Positions 27,373 through 36,863 of a stretch of 64,000 nt of DNA are shown piece after piece. A program made the translations under genes and the position numbers. Where the stretch lies: NCBI RefSeq assembly GCF_900168265.1, contig NZ_FVZF01000011.1, forward strand, positions 27,026-91,025, written 5' to 3'. Each line of letters starts with the position of its first letter. Within the stretch, counting starts at the first letter, position 1. This DNA comes from Salegentibacter salarius. Lineage in GTDB: Bacteria > Bacteroidota > Bacteroidia > Flavobacteriales > Flavobacteriaceae. The notes under the pieces are model-generated. The model was not told where the DNA came from. It did no database searches and was given only the letters and a program-made list of their open reading frames with translations.

Positions 27373-28818
27373 TTATCCTACAGATCCTTCAAGGGAAATT
27401 TCAAGTAATTTTTGCGCTTCTACCGCAAACTCCATCGGTAACTTGTTTAATACTTCCTTGCTAAAGCCGTTTACAATAAGGGCGATAGCTTTTTCCGTAT
27501 CAATACCACGTTGGTTGCAATAAAAGATTTGATCTTCCCCAATTTTACTGGTGGTTGCCTCGTGTTCTACCTGTCCGCTTTTGTTTTTCACTTCTATATA
27601 AGGGAAGGTGTGTGCACCACATTCGTTCCCCATTAACAAGGAATCACATTGGGAGAAATTACGAGCATTTTGAGCTCTGCCGTTTATTTGAACCAAACCT
27701 CGATAAGAGTTTTGGGAATGTCCGGCCGAGATACCTTTGGAAATAATAGTACTCTTTGTGTTTTTACCAAGGTGAACCATTTTGGTACCTGTATCTGCCT
27801 GCTGGTAATTGTTGGTTACCGCTATAGAGTAAAATTCACCAATAGAATTATCTCCTTTTAAAATACATGAAGGGTATTTCCAGGTTACTGCAGATCCTGT
27901 TTCAACTTGTGTCCAGGAAATTTTAGCGCCTTTCTCGCAAAGTCCACGTTTAGTTACAAAATTGAAAACACCACCTTTTCCATCTTTGTTCCCAGGGAAC
28001 CAGTTTTGTACGGTACTGTATTTAATTTCGGCATCATCCATAGCTACCAATTCTACTACAGCGGCGTGCAATTGGTTTTCATCACGCATTGGGGCAGTAC
28101 AACCTTCCAGGTAACTAACATAACTTCCAGGTTCGGCTACAACAAGCGTACGCTCAAATTGACCGGTACCGGCCTGGTTTATTCTAAAATAAGTAGAAAG
28201 TTCCATTGGGCATCTTACTCCTTTTGGAATGTAGCAAAATGAGCCATCACTAAATACTGCTGAATTTAACGCAGCATAGAAATTATCTGTTTTTGGAACT
28301 ACAGAGCCAATATATTTCTTAACCAACTCTGGGTGCTCCCTTATAGCTTCAGAAATAGAACAGAAAATTATTCCTTTTTCAGCAAGCGTCTTTTTAAAAG
28401 TGGTGGTTACAGAAACTGAATCCATTACCACATCTACCGCAACACCGGCAAGTTTTTTCTGTTCGTCTACAGAAATACCAAGTTTTTTGAAGGTGTCCAG
28501 CAATTCAGGATCTACTTCATCTAAGCTATCGTATTTCGGTTTTTTATTAGGAGCCGAATAGTAAGAAATGTTCTGAAAGTTCGGTTTTTCGTAATGTACA
28601 TTGGCCCATTCCGGTTCCTCCATGGTTTCCCAGTGGCGATATGCTTCCAGTCGCCATTCTGTCATCCACTCAGGCTCTTCTTTTTTCTTGGAGATTGCTC
28701 TAACAATATCTTCATTTAATCCCACGGGAAATGTATCCGATTCGATATCGGTATAAAACCCGTACTCATATTCTTTTGTCTCGAGCTCTTTTTTTAAATC
28801 ATCTTCAGTATATGCCAT
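27373..28818 (-). CDS. sufB: Fe-S cluster assembly protein SufB
   Basis: 481 residues, the standard length. Typical elements are [41 protein letters not shown], the [16 protein letters not shown] core and the C-terminal [20 protein letters not shown] with the Cys near 407 that serves cluster assembly. [21 protein letters not shown] is the SufBD signature. It forms the SufBC2D scaffold. It is 46 nt downstream of the A-type carrier gene. Confidence 0.97.
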   Translation of the reverse strand: MAYTEDDLKKELETKEYEYGFYTDIESDTFPVGLNEDIVRAISKKKEEPEWMTEWRLEAYRHWETMEEPEWANVHYEKPNFQNISYYSAPNKKPKYDSLDEVDPELLDTFKKLGISVDEQKKLAGVAVDVVMDSVSVTTTFKKTLAEKGIIFCSISEAIREHPELVKKYIGSVVPKTDNFYAALNSAVFSDGSFCYIPKGVRCPMELSTYFRINQAGTGQFERTLVVAEPGSYVSYLEGCTAPMRDENQLHAAVVELVAMDDAEIKYSTVQNWFPGNKDGKGGVFNFVTKRGLCEKGAKISWTQVETGSAVTWKYPSCILKGDNSIGEFYSIAVTNNYQQADTGTKMVHLGKNTKSTIISKGISAGHSQNSYRGLVQINGRAQNARNFSQCDSLLMGNECGAHTFPYIEVKNKSGQVEHEATTSKIGEDQIFYCNQRGIDTEKAIALIVNGFSKEVLNKLPMEFAVEAQKLLEISLEGSVG

Positions 28819-28864
28819 CTCAATTTTTTATTAGTTAAAGTTCAAAATCTAAAATCCTGAACCG

Positions 28865-29194
28865 TTAAAGAGAAAAACTCTCTCCACATCCACAGGTTCT
28901 TTGGGCGTTGGGATTGTTAAATACAAAACCTTTGCCATTTAAACCGCCAGAAAATTCCAAAACCGTTCCTGCCAGGTATAAAACACTGCGTTTGTCTACT
29001 ACTATTTTTATGTCGTTATCTTCAAAAAGTTTGTCGTCCTCAGCTTTAGCTTTGTCAAATTTTAATTCATAAGACAAGCCAGAGCATCCTCCGCTTTTAA
29101 CACCTACGCGAACAAAGTCCTGTAAATTGTCAAAACCTTCATCGCTCATTAGCGCGGCAATCTTTTTTTTAGCGCTTTCGCTTACTTTTATCAT
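28865..29194 (-). CDS. sufA: A-type Fe-S carrier (SufA/IscA/ErpA-like)
   Basis: The start is set at the ATG giving MIKVSESAKKKIAALM (109 residues). The longer frame adds 20 residues unlike the family and would cross the promoter candidate at 29224. Three conserved cysteines are present: GGCSGLSYEL and the C-terminal CGCGESFSL. The NPNAQRTCGCG ending is typical of A-type carriers that deliver clusters from SufBCD to apo-proteins. It is the first gene of the leftward suf operon, 46 nt before sufB. Confidence 0.94.
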   Translation of the reverse strand: MIKVSESAKKKIAALMSDEGFDNLQDFVRVGVKSGGCSGLSYELKFDKAKAEDDKLFEDNDIKIVVDKRSVLYLAGTVLEFSGGLNGKGFVFNNPNAQRTCGCGESFSL

Positions 29195-29223
29195 AGCTAA
29201 AAAGATTAATTCTAAATTGGGTA

Positions 29224-29231
29224 CAAATATA
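29224..29231 (-). promoter_or_regulatory. Candidate -7 element for the suf operon
   Basis: Read leftward this is TATATTTG, a perfect TAnnTTTG match, 29 nt before the sufA start. A TTG is present but only 10 nt upstream of it, too close for a -33 element, so support is moderate. Confidence 0.5.
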
Positions 29232-29400
29232 CTATAAAACAAGCGGTTTACCATAGAGGCGGTATATGTTTTAAGAATGAGTTGATAAGCCTTATCAATC
29301 CTAACTTTTGAAATTTTGAGCGTCGCTATTGAGCTGAAAATTAGTTTGTTTCGCTGTTTTAAGCTTTGATTTATATAGTATTCTTCTACCGTCTCTCAAT

Positions 29401-29424
29401 CTCTGGTTATCTTTATGACCAGAG
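29401..29424. promoter_or_regulatory. Inverted repeat upstream of thiL
   Basis: CTCTGGT (29401-29407) pairs perfectly with ACCAGAG (29418-29424) around a 10-nt loop. There is no T tail, so it is not a terminator. It lies 42 nt before the thiL start in the sufA-thiL divergent gap and could be an operator or leader hairpin. Confidence 0.35.
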
Positions 29425-29466
29425 TTGAATAATATTCATTTATTTTGCAAATTAAAATACACTCTT

Positions 29467-30531
29467 ATGTTTCAGAATAGTCAGGATATGCGTACAAACC
29501 TTTCAGAATTAGGTGAATTTGGTTTAATAGATCATCTCACCAAAGGTTTTGAACCCAAGCTTACTTCTACTGTAAAAGCGATTGGCGATGATGCCGCAGT
29601 GTTGAATTTTGAAAATAAACACACCGTGGTTACTACAGATCTTTTGGTTGAAGGCGTGCATTTTGACCTCGCCTATATGCCCTTGAAACATCTTGGCTAT
29701 AAAGCGGTAATGGTAAATGCTTCAGATGTTTATGCCATGAATGCAAAAGCCACACAGATTACAGTTTCAATTGCTGCTTCAAACAGGTTTCCGGTAGAAG
29801 CGCTGGAAGAATTATACTCCGGAATTCAGCTTGCTGCGAATTTATATAATATAGATGTGGTTGGGGGTGATACTACTTCGTCAACTTCTGGTTTGCTAAT
29901 TAGTATAACCGCAATAGGTGTAGCCGAAAAAGAAGATATTGTTTACCGCAGTGGTGCTAAACCAAATGATTTGCTTGTAGTGACCGGCGATCTCGGTGCG
30001 GCTTATATGGGCTTGCAAATTTTGGAACGTGAAAAAGAGGTTTTTAAAGCCAATCCAAACGCGCAGCCAGATCTTGATCCTTATACTTATTTAATTGAAA
30101 GACAATTGAAGCCGGAAGCAAGGAAAGATATCGCTCCTTTATTGAAAGAACTTGGGGTGAAACCAACTTCCATGATCGATATTAGCGACGGACTTTCTTC
30201 TGAAATTATCCATTTATGTAAGAACTCACAGGTGGGAGCTAATTTATTTGAAGAGAAAATTCCGTTAGATCCTGCTGTGATTTCAGTATGTGAGGAGTTT
30301 GATATAGATAGTACTACCATTGCCTTAAGCGGCGGTGAAGACTATGAATTGCTTTTTACTATTTCGCAAGATGATTTCGAAAAGATAAAAGCAAATCCTA
30401 ATTTAAGTATAATTGGGCATATGACCGAGGAAAAAGAAGGGATGCACCTAATTACACGTGCCAACCAGAAACTACCACTTATTGCTCGTGGCTGGAATTC
30501 TATGGATGCCAAGGATTCTGAAGAGAAATAA
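29467..30531 (+). CDS. thiL: Thiamine-monophosphate kinase
   Basis: 354 residues from the ATG giving MFQNSQDMRTNLSELGEFGLI; an upstream ATG adds 14 residues not expected for the family. ThiL phosphorylates thiamine phosphate to thiamine pyrophosphate. Signatures are IGDDAAVLNFENKHTVVTTD (metal/ATP site), LGYKAVMVNASDVYAMNAK, VVGGDTTSS and SMIDISDGLSSEI, then GGEDYELLFT. It is divergent from the suf operon. No TPP riboswitch was recognised upstream. Confidence 0.96.
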   Translation: MFQNSQDMRTNLSELGEFGLIDHLTKGFEPKLTSTVKAIGDDAAVLNFENKHTVVTTDLLVEGVHFDLAYMPLKHLGYKAVMVNASDVYAMNAKATQITVSIAASNRFPVEALEELYSGIQLAANLYNIDVVGGDTTSSTSGLLISITAIGVAEKEDIVYRSGAKPNDLLVVTGDLGAAYMGLQILEREKEVFKANPNAQPDLDPYTYLIERQLKPEARKDIAPLLKELGVKPTSMIDISDGLSSEIIHLCKNSQVGANLFEEKIPLDPAVISVCEEFDIDSTTIALSGGEDYELLFTISQDDFEKIKANPNLSIIGHMTEEKEGMHLITRANQKLPLIARGWNSMDAKDSEEK

Positions 30532-30532
30532 G

Positions 30533-30556
30533 ATTTCGGAAAATTAATTCCGAAAT
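30533..30556. terminator. Hairpin between convergent thiL and small Zn-binding-like gene
   Basis: ATTTCGGAA (30533-30541) pairs with TTCCGAAAT (30548-30556), loop 6 nt. It sits just after the thiL stop. It lacks a strong T tail; a second imperfect hairpin (30568-30592) followed by TTTCTTTTT could complete rightward termination inside the neighbouring gene's 3' end. Confidence 0.4.
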
Positions 30557-30562
30557 AAATGC

Positions 30563-30814
30563 TTAAGAAGCGTGAGCGTAATGCTTACGCTTTCTTTTTC
30601 GGTGTATTTTGGAAATATAATCGTTGGTTTCTTTGAATTTTGGGGTTAAGCGAGCCAAAAAACCATTTGCGGTATCGGTCATTTCCATGCCGCATTTCTC
30701 GCATTTGTATTCGTGCACGTGATCTGTTACATTTTTAGAAACTCTTAGTTTGTGTCCAAAAATGCTGCAAAAAACTTTAGCGAACGAAAATGTATTAGGG
30801 TTTCTTTCCTTCAT
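30563..30814 (-). CDS. Small zinc-ribbon-like protein
   Basis: 83 residues from the ATG giving MKERNPNTFSFAKVF. Possible metal ligands are Cys and His in FCSIFGHKL, two His in VTDHVHEYK, and CEKCGMEMTDTANG. The C-terminus is very basic (KIHRKRKRKHYAHAS). The CxxCGxEM pattern recalls small Cys-rich DUF1660-like proteins, but I cannot assign a function. It is convergent with thiL and lies downstream of the alpha/beta hydrolase on the opposite strand direction of thiL. Confidence 0.6.
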   Translation of the reverse strand: MKERNPNTFSFAKVFCSIFGHKLRVSKNVTDHVHEYKCEKCGMEMTDTANGFLARLTPKFKETNDYISKIHRKRKRKHYAHAS

Positions 30815-30886
30815 AAAAGTTTGATTTTGTTTGTTTTGAGAGCCTAAAGTATAAAAAAAAGTTAAACTTCCGACCAAAAGTTAAAA

Positions 30887-31657
30887 TTAATCGATTAAAT
30901 GCAAAATTTCTCGAAGTTCTGTTTGGTTTTCCAAAAAAGATAAATGTCCATCTGGCAAACTATAGAACTTGCTATTACAGCGTTTAGCTAGGTTCTTTAT
31001 TGTACTGTACTCTAAAACAGGATCGTTTTTTCCCGCAACCACAATTTTTTGACCATTAAATTTTGCAAAAAGCTCAGTATGGTCTGTACGAATTTTCATT
31101 CCTTTTATAGCGGCATAGATTCCTGTGGAAGAAAATTGTTGGGCGCGCTTTTTTAAGATATCAATTTGAGATTTGAATATCTTATTGTTTTCGGGCGTCA
31201 ATAAATTAGACATTGCCATACTTACAAAAGCCCTTTTATTTTTTAAGACCAAAGTGGCCGCGCGATCGCGGTTAGCTTTGCGTTCCTCGGAATCTGCCTG
31301 TGGAGTAGAATTTACCAACACTAAGCTATTGATTATAGTAGGAAAAATATTTTGGAATTCCAAACTTACATAACCACCCATAGAATGACCTGCAAAAGAA
31401 GCCTGTTGAATATCAAGTTCATCTAAAACCGTTTTTACAGCTTTGGCCATATCAGCCATAGTATGAACTTCTGCGAAGTTCCCAGATTCTCCGTGGCCGG
31501 GAAGGTCCATACATATAACCTGTCGTTTTGCTGAAAGTTCTACAACATAATCTTGCCATATTTCTTTAGACTCTAAAAAGCCGTGCAAGAGAACTAGAGG
31601 ATTTCCTGCTCCCTGTGTGGTATAAGAAATAGGCGTGTTTTTGAAAATTGTTTTCAT
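30887..31657 (-). CDS. Alpha/beta hydrolase
   Basis: 256 residues from the ATG giving MKTIFKNTPISYTTQG; a longer frame adds 11 residues without family support. The oxyanion region is LVLLHGFLESKEIW, the nucleophile Ser92 lies in AGHSMGGYV, the acid is likely Asp in VVAGKNDPVLEY, and the catalytic His is in LPDGHLSFLEN. Fold and triad are clear, but the substrate is not predictable; MenH-like or esterase roles are both possible. It lies downstream of a terminator following the aminopeptidase gene. Confidence 0.87.
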   Translation of the reverse strand: MKTIFKNTPISYTTQGAGNPLVLLHGFLESKEIWQDYVVELSAKRQVICMDLPGHGESGNFAEVHTMADMAKAVKTVLDELDIQQASFAGHSMGGYVSLEFQNIFPTIINSLVLVNSTPQADSEERKANRDRAATLVLKNKRAFVSMAMSNLLTPENNKIFKSQIDILKKRAQQFSSTGIYAAIKGMKIRTDHTELFAKFNGQKIVVAGKNDPVLEYSTIKNLAKRCNSKFYSLPDGHLSFLENQTELREILHLID

Positions 31658-31670
31658 TGGCGCGCAAAAT

Positions 31671-31716
31671 ATAAAAAGCCACGAATTCACAAAATAATTC
31701 GTGTATTCGTGGCTTT
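31671..31716 (-). terminator. Terminator between aminopeptidase P and hydrolase genes
   Basis: AAAGCCACGAATTCAC (31675-31690) pairs with GTGTATTCGTGGCTTT (31701-31716), with one A-A mismatch. Leftward it is followed by TTTTTAT. The sequence TGTGTATTCGTG recurs at 50112-50123, so it is also part of a dispersed motif. Confidence 0.65.
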
Positions 31717-31726
31717 GGTTTTAAAT

Positions 31727-31830
31727 CGTGATCCTGAACTGGTTTCAGAGCCTGCTCCGAAATTTATTCGGAGATCTAATATAATTCTAGTTAGTCTCAT
31801 GTTAGAAGCTGAAATAAATTCAGCTTGACG
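31727..31830. repeat. REP-like palindromic element, copy 1 (reverse orientation)
   Basis: Three small palindromes occur in a row: ATCCTGAACTGGTTTCAG, TCCGAAATTTATTCGGA and AAGCTGAAATAAATTCAGCT. The element ends in TTGACG, the complement of the CGTCAA terminus of the other copies. It lies between the hydrolase and aminopeptidase genes. Confidence 0.7.
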
Positions 31831-31848
31831 ACAATAAGAGCTTATCTA

Positions 31849-33141
31849 TTAAGAATTCATAATATCTTCAATCTCCTCAATTTCAATTGGGATATTGCGC
31901 ATCAGGTTAAATGGTTCTCCTTCTTTTTGAATTACCACATCGTCTTCCAAACGAATTCCGAAGCCTTCATCTGGTAAATAAATTCCCGGTTCTACGGTGA
32001 AAACCTGGTTAGGTTTCATAGGTTCGGTTAAAATCCCGTAATCGTGGGTGTCTAATCCGATATTATGTGCAGTACCGTGCATAAAATATTTTTTATAAGC
32101 TGGCCATTTTGGATCTTCATTTTTAACATCAGCTTTATCTAATAAGCCAAGATCCAGTAATTCTGAAGTCATTAATTTACCGACTTCCTTGTGGTATTCT
32201 GCCCAAATAGTTCCGGGAACTAGCCATTTTGTGGCTTCTTTCTTTACCTTATTCACCGTGTTGTAAATCTTTTTCTGACGATCTGAAAACTTTCCTGAAA
32301 CCGGAATAGTTCTGGTCATATCACTAGAATAATTAGCATATTCTGCGCCAGTGTCTATAAGGATTAAATCTCCTTCTTTACATTGCTGGTTATTCTCGGT
32401 GTAATGCAGTACGTTAGCGTTATTTCCGCTGGCAATAATTGGCGTATAAGCAAATCCGCGGCTACGATTTCTAATCATTTCGTGCCAGTATTCAGCTTCA
32501 ATTTCGTGTTCCCAAACTCCGGGTTTCGTGAATTTTAATGCCCTGCGGAAAGCTTTTTCGGTAATATCACAAGCTTTTTGCATTAGATCTAGCTCAATTG
32601 GATCTTTTACTGAACGTAGACGCTGCAAAATAGGATTGCTTTTCGCTACCTGGTGCGCGGGATATTTTACTTTACACCATTTTATAAATCTTTCGTCACG
32701 AGTTTCGGTTTGTACATTCGCACGGTAATGCTCGTTGGTATTAAAATATACCGTTTCGCACTGTGACATTACTTCAAAGAAGATCTTTTCAAAATCCTGA
32801 AGCCAGTAAACCGTTTCTATACCGCTAACTTCTAAAGCTTTTTCCTTATCTAATTTTGCGCCTTCCCAAACTGCGATATGTGGATTGGTTTCTGTAAGAA
32901 ATAAAATCTCACGATGTTCCGGTTTTGGGGCATCCGGGAAAATCACCAAAATCGCTTCTTCCTGGTCTACACCGCTTAAATAAAATAAATCCCTATTTTG
33001 CTGAAAAGGCATGGTGCTATCGGCGCCTATCGGGTAAATATCGTTAGCGTTAAAAACCGCAAGGCTGTTAGGTTTCATTCCCGCTGTAAAGCTTTTTCGG
33101 TTTTTTATAAATAATTTACTGTCTATTTGATCGTATCTCAT
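31849..33141 (-). CDS. Aminopeptidase P family protein (Xaa-Pro aminopeptidase)
   Basis: 430 residues with an N-terminal creatinase/AMP_N domain (about 1-130) and a C-terminal pita-bread metallopeptidase domain (about 170-425). The five metal ligands are visible: Asp in LIDTGAEYA, Asp in SSDMTRT, His in GTAHNIGLDTHD, Glu in TVEPGIYL and Glu in IRLEDDVV. It removes N-terminal residues preceding proline. It is probably single-gene; a hairpin repeat lies just upstream and a REP-like repeat just downstream. Confidence 0.95.
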   Translation of the reverse strand: MRYDQIDSKLFIKNRKSFTAGMKPNSLAVFNANDIYPIGADSTMPFQQNRDLFYLSGVDQEEAILVIFPDAPKPEHREILFLTETNPHIAVWEGAKLDKEKALEVSGIETVYWLQDFEKIFFEVMSQCETVYFNTNEHYRANVQTETRDERFIKWCKVKYPAHQVAKSNPILQRLRSVKDPIELDLMQKACDITEKAFRRALKFTKPGVWEHEIEAEYWHEMIRNRSRGFAYTPIIASGNNANVLHYTENNQQCKEGDLILIDTGAEYANYSSDMTRTIPVSGKFSDRQKKIYNTVNKVKKEATKWLVPGTIWAEYHKEVGKLMTSELLDLGLLDKADVKNEDPKWPAYKKYFMHGTAHNIGLDTHDYGILTEPMKPNQVFTVEPGIYLPDEGFGIRLEDDVVIQKEGEPFNLMRNIPIEIEEIEDIMNS

Positions 33142-33154
33142 TTGTTTATATTTT

Positions 33155-33187
33155 AAACCTCACAGGTTTCCAAAACCTGTGAGGTTT
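33155..33187. repeat. 15-bp hairpin repeat, copy 1
   Basis: AAACCTCACAGGTTT (33155-33169) pairs perfectly with AAACCTGTGAGGTTT (33173-33187), loop CCA. The same stem recurs at 48405 and, degenerate, at 49185. Confidence 0.75.
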
Positions 33188-33337
33188 GTTCGTTTGTAAA
33201 GTCTTCCTGCAAAGTTATCATTATCTCTCAGAGGAAAAAACCTCCAGGCAAACCTACAAGTTAATATCTGGGAACTATAGTTTGATTTCGAGGAGTATTG
33301 GTGTATTTTCTCGATTAGCGAATTAAAAGTTCCTGGC

Positions 33338-33628
33338 TTACTCATATAACCCCAGCCTGTTTTTAAGCTCTAGATTTTTCTTTTGTAATTTTCGTACCTG
33401 CCTTAATAAATGCTGAATTGCTTCAAGCCCTTCCAAATTTATATCGAGGTCGTAATGCAAACGCCATAGCCTTTCAAATTCTGAAATCTCATCGCAATGC
33501 ACATACTCTGTTTCTTCTACGGTAATGATTTCAATTAAACCGCTTTCATATAGTGAGCTTACAAAAGTACTTTCAACACGGTATCTGGCGCAAATCTCAT
33601 CGGTTGGTATTAAATCTTCTAAATTCAT
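33338..33628 (-). CDS. CbpM-like chaperone modulator (MerR-type HTH)
   Basis: 96 residues: an N-terminal MerR/CbpM-like helix-turn-helix ([40 protein letters not shown]) and a C-terminal coiled helix ([21 protein letters not shown]). CbpM-type proteins bind the J domain of CbpA and tune its activity. The reading frame overlaps the stop of the upstream J-protein gene by 4 nt, the classic cbpA-cbpM pairing, which supports the call. Confidence 0.85.
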   Translation of the reverse strand: MNLEDLIPTDEICARYRVESTFVSSLYESGLIEIITVEETEYVHCDEISEFERLWRLHYDLDINLEGLEAIQHLLRQVRKLQKKNLELKNRLGLYE

Positions 33629-34569
33629 GAGCGTAATTTTTGAAGTTCTTGAAACAGTTCTTTTTCTCTCGCGCTTAAGTTTGTCGGCATTTTCACATCA
33701 TAAGTGATAATTAAATCCCCAAACTGATTTTCCTTTTTATACTTCGGGAAGCCTTTGCCTTTTAATTTCACTTTAGTTCCGGGTTGGGTTTCCTGTTTTA
33801 CTTTTAATTTTACCTTTCCGCCAAAAGTGTCCACGGTAAGTTCCCCACCAAGTAAAGCGGTATATAAATCCATGTTTACGTGGCTAAACAAATGCTCTTT
33901 TTCTCTTCTGAATTTTGTGTTGTTTACAATATTAAAAGTAATATAAAGATCGCCTTTAGGGCCACCCTGAACGCCCGGACCGCCGTGCCCTTTAATTTTA
34001 ATGGTCTGGCCATTTTCAACACCGGCGGGAATTGTTAACCGAATATTTTTCCCGTTTACCGTTAGCGTTTGTTTGTGACTGGTATACACATCGCTTAGGT
34101 TTAGCTGAAGCTCCGCATTAAAATCCTGGCCTTTAAAATGACGGCCTCGCCCCGAACCGTGAGCTCTTGCACCACTGCCAAACATTTCCTCAAAAAAGTC
34201 TGAAAAAGTATCATCGTCAAAATTCCCTGAGTAGGAATACCCGCCCTGGCCGCCACCAAAACCAGCGTTTCCAAATCCGCCGCCAGAATAGGCTCTACCG
34301 CCAGAGGCTTGCTGTTGTTTTTTAGCTTCTTCGTAAGCATCGGCGTGTTGCCAGTCTTTCCCGTATTGGTCGTATTTTTTTCGTTTTTCGGGATCGCTCA
34401 AGACTTCGTTGGCTTCATTTATTTGCTGAAACCGGAGCTGCGCTTCCTTATTATTAGGGTTGAGATCTGGGTGATATTTTCTGGCCAGCTTCCGGTAGGC
34501 TTTTTTAATATCGGCCTGGCTGGCAGATTTATCTAATTCCAGCAATTTGTAGTAGTCTATAAAATCCAT
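33625..34569 (-). CDS. CbpA-like J-domain protein (type II Hsp40)
   Basis: 314 residues. The J domain (about 1-70) contains the HPD triad in [11 protein letters not shown] Gly/Phe-rich linker follows (about 85-130; [20 protein letters not shown]), then a DnaJ C-terminal substrate-binding region (about 140-305). The Cys-rich zinc finger of DnaJ is absent, which makes it CbpA-type. It stimulates DnaK ATPase and delivers clients. It overlaps cbpM by 4 nt. Confidence 0.93.
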   Translation of the reverse strand: MDFIDYYKLLELDKSASQADIKKAYRKLARKYHPDLNPNNKEAQLRFQQINEANEVLSDPEKRKKYDQYGKDWQHADAYEEAKKQQQASGGRAYSGGGFGNAGFGGGQGGYSYSGNFDDDTFSDFFEEMFGSGARAHGSGRGRHFKGQDFNAELQLNLSDVYTSHKQTLTVNGKNIRLTIPAGVENGQTIKIKGHGGPGVQGGPKGDLYITFNIVNNTKFRREKEHLFSHVNMDLYTALLGGELTVDTFGGKVKLKVKQETQPGTKVKLKGKGFPKYKKENQFGDLIITYDVKMPTNLSAREKELFQELQKLRS

Positions 34570-34901
34570 GAAAACTTATGAATTAATGTTGAAATTCTAT
34601 CTCCTGAAATTACTAAAAAGCTGGCTTACTTCCCATTTAGTTTGGGTAAAATCGAATAAATTAGGAGAAATTTTACAAAAGGTGTTATGCGCAATATTTA
34701 TTTTTTGGAATAATACTATTAATGTTTCCTGGAAATTTTACTGCTGAAATTAAATCGAAATTATTATTAAATTTTATTTTTAATATGAAGTTAATATTGA
34801 ATTTTAAATTTTCATTTGTAACCAAATACATCTTATTAGCTTTTTTTATGAAATATTAATTCAATATTTGTTTCAATATTAATACTTAAAACTTTAAAGC
34901 T
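34570..34901. other. AT-rich divergent intergenic region upstream of asnB
   Basis: 332 nt between the J-protein and asnB starts, over 75% A+T by eye, with repeated TTAATATTGAATT-like words and a dyad around 34852-34886 (TATTAAT ... ATTAATA). Only a promoter candidate is recognised; there is no coding frame or RNA gene. Confidence 0.5.
34815..34844 (+). promoter_or_regulatory. Candidate asnB promoter
   Basis: TTTG (34815-34818) and TAGCTTTT (34837-34844) are spaced by 18 nt. The -7 element differs from TAnnTTTG only at the last base. A leader of about 50 nt would result. Confidence 0.45.
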
Positions 34902-36575
34902 GTGTGTGGAATTGTATGTGCTTTCGATTTAAAAGAGAGGTCTGAAGACTTAAGACCCCAAATATTAGAAATGGCTAAATGTTTAAGACATCGTGGCCCG
35001 GACTGGAGTGGAATTTATAGTGATGAAAAGGCGATTTTAGCGCATGAGCGTCTGGCTATTGTAGATCCCATTTCTGGTGGACAACCATTATTATCTGATG
35101 ACAAACAGCTAGTGCTTGCTGCAAATGGAGAGATCTATAATCATAAAGAATTAAGAAGTCAGTTTCCAGATTATAATTTCCAAACAAAATCTGATTGTGA
35201 GGTTATCCTTGCCCTTTATAAAGAAAAAGGAGATAGCTTTTTAGATGAATTAAACGGGATTTTTGGTTTTGCTATTTATGATGCCGAAAACGATGAGCAT
35301 TTTGTTGCTCGCGATCATATGGGAATTATTCCTTTATATATAGGCTGGGATCAAAACGGAACCTTTTATGTAGCTTCAGAACTTAAAGCTCTGGAAGGAA
35401 AATGTACTAAGATTGAATTATTTCCTCCCGGGCATTATTTATCCAGTAAAAAGGAAGGTTTTCAAAAATGGTATGAGCGCGACTGGATGGAGTATGATGC
35501 CGTAAAGGATAATGAAACCAGTATCGAAGATTTAAAAGAAGCTCTTGAAAAAGCGGTGCACCGGCAGTTGATGAGTGATGTACCTTATGGTGTTTTACTT
35601 TCAGGTGGTTTAGATTCTTCAATTACTTCTGCGGTTGCCAAACTGTATTCAGAAAAAAGAATAGAAAGCGACGATAAAGACGCAGCATGGTGGCCAAGAT
35701 TGCACTCTTTCGCCATTGGGTTAGAGGGTTCACCAGATCTTGCTGCTGCGCAAAAAGTGGCCGATCATTTAGACACGGTTCATCACGAAATAAAATTCAC
35801 TATACAGGAGGGATTAGATGCGATTAAAGATGTTATTTATCATTTAGAAACTTATGATGTAACCACAATTAGGGCGTCTACTCCTATGTATTTAATGGCT
35901 AGAACTATCAAATCTTTAGGGATTAAAATGGTGCTTTCGGGTGAAGGTGCAGATGAATTATTTGGCGGGTATCTTTACTTTCATAAAGCTCCTAGTGCAA
36001 AAGATTTTCACGAGGAGACCGTTCGAAAATTAGATAAATTACATCAATATGATTGTTTACGAGCTAATAAATCTCTTTGTGCCTGGGGTATAGAGGGGCG
36101 TGTTCCATTCCTGGATAAAGAATTTATGGATGTAGCCATGAGGATAAACCCTAAAGATAAAATGATTACCGGCGATCGTATAGAAAAGTGGGTGTTAAGA
36201 AAGGCATTTGAAGATTATTTGCCGGAAAGCGTAGCCTGGAGGCAAAAAGAACAATTTTCAGATGGTGTTGGTTATAGCTGGATAGATACTCTAAAAGAAT
36301 TGGTTAATGCCGAGGTGAGCGATGAGCAGCTTAAAAATGCACGCTTTAAATTTCCAATTCAACCACCTTCTAGCAAAGAAGAATATTATTACCGATCTAT
36401 TTTTACCGATCATTTCCCAAGCGACGCTGCTGCAGAGTCAGTTCCATCTGTGCCTTCTGTAGCTTGTAGTACGCCAACTGCTTTAGAATGGGATGAGTCA
36501 TTTAAAAACATGAACGATCCGTCAGGTAGAGCAGTAGCTAATGTTCATTCTGATAGTTATCAAAAAGCTACCTAA
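34902..36575 (+). CDS. asnB: Asparagine synthetase B (glutamine-hydrolysing)
   Basis: 557 residues. The start is GTG, so the protein opens MCGIVCAFDL with the nucleophile Cys2 of the class II glutaminase domain (about 2-190, including LRHRGPDWSG and AANGEIYNH). The synthetase domain (about 210-520) has the PP-loop LSGGLDSS and SGEGADELFGGY. It converts aspartate, glutamine and ATP to asparagine. The tail ends in the QKAT region. A long AT-rich region with a promoter candidate precedes it; a terminator overlaps its end. Confidence 0.97.
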   Translation: MCGIVCAFDLKERSEDLRPQILEMAKCLRHRGPDWSGIYSDEKAILAHERLAIVDPISGGQPLLSDDKQLVLAANGEIYNHKELRSQFPDYNFQTKSDCEVILALYKEKGDSFLDELNGIFGFAIYDAENDEHFVARDHMGIIPLYIGWDQNGTFYVASELKALEGKCTKIELFPPGHYLSSKKEGFQKWYERDWMEYDAVKDNETSIEDLKEALEKAVHRQLMSDVPYGVLLSGGLDSSITSAVAKLYSEKRIESDDKDAAWWPRLHSFAIGLEGSPDLAAAQKVADHLDTVHHEIKFTIQEGLDAIKDVIYHLETYDVTTIRASTPMYLMARTIKSLGIKMVLSGEGADELFGGYLYFHKAPSAKDFHEETVRKLDKLHQYDCLRANKSLCAWGIEGRVPFLDKEFMDVAMRINPKDKMITGDRIEKWVLRKAFEDYLPESVAWRQKEQFSDGVGYSWIDTLKELVNAEVSDEQLKNARFKFPIQPPSSKEEYYYRSIFTDHFPSDAAAESVPSVPSVACSTPTALEWDESFKNMNDPSGRAVANVHSDSYQKAT

Positions 36576-36596
36576 ATCTATGGGTAGCTTTTTTTA
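36565..36596 (+). terminator. asnB terminator overlapping the stop codon
   Basis: AAGCTACC (36565-36572) pairs with GGTAGCTT (36583-36590), followed by a T run. The left arm is in the last asnB codons. Confidence 0.8.
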
Positions 36597-36801
36597 TGAA
36601 ATTTTCATTCTTAACAGCGTTTGTGAATTGTATAACTATAATTTATATGAATTTTTACCAGGAAAAATTGAAGTGCTTTAGAAGATGGCATTAGGTAAAG
36701 CTTTTAACCTTTAGCATTGTGTAGATTTGGAATAATGGTCTTCAACAAAATTATCGCTTACTTATATTTGTTCTAAATAGTCCTATAAACAGGCTTGAAA
36801 G

Positions 36802-36833
36802 TTTGTCCGTAAGTGATTTGGAGTGTATTTTTG
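36802..36833 (+). promoter_or_regulatory. Promoter of sdhCAB
   Basis: TTTG (36802-36805), a 20-nt spacer, and TATTTTTG (36826-36833) match the Bacteroidota sigma-A promoter perfectly. It lies 30 nt before the sdhC ATG and rules out an in-frame GTG at 36813 as the start. Confidence 0.72.
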
Positions 36834-36863
36834 CTGTTAAATTTCTATAAAATTATCAAACCA

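Noticed and set aside
29195..29466. TPP riboswitch upstream of thiL
   Set aside because: No THI-box sequence was recognised in the gap; only a simple 7-bp inverted repeat is present.
33160..33345. Leftward open frame of 61 codons between aminopeptidase P and cbpM
   Set aside because: It runs through the 15-bp hairpin repeat, has no family features and no promoter context, so it is most likely chance.
36813..36863. Upstream GTG start for sdhC
   Set aside because: The -7 promoter element lies at 36826-36833, so that codon would not be transcribed as a start; MGGFLNSTIARKF fits the family N-terminus.
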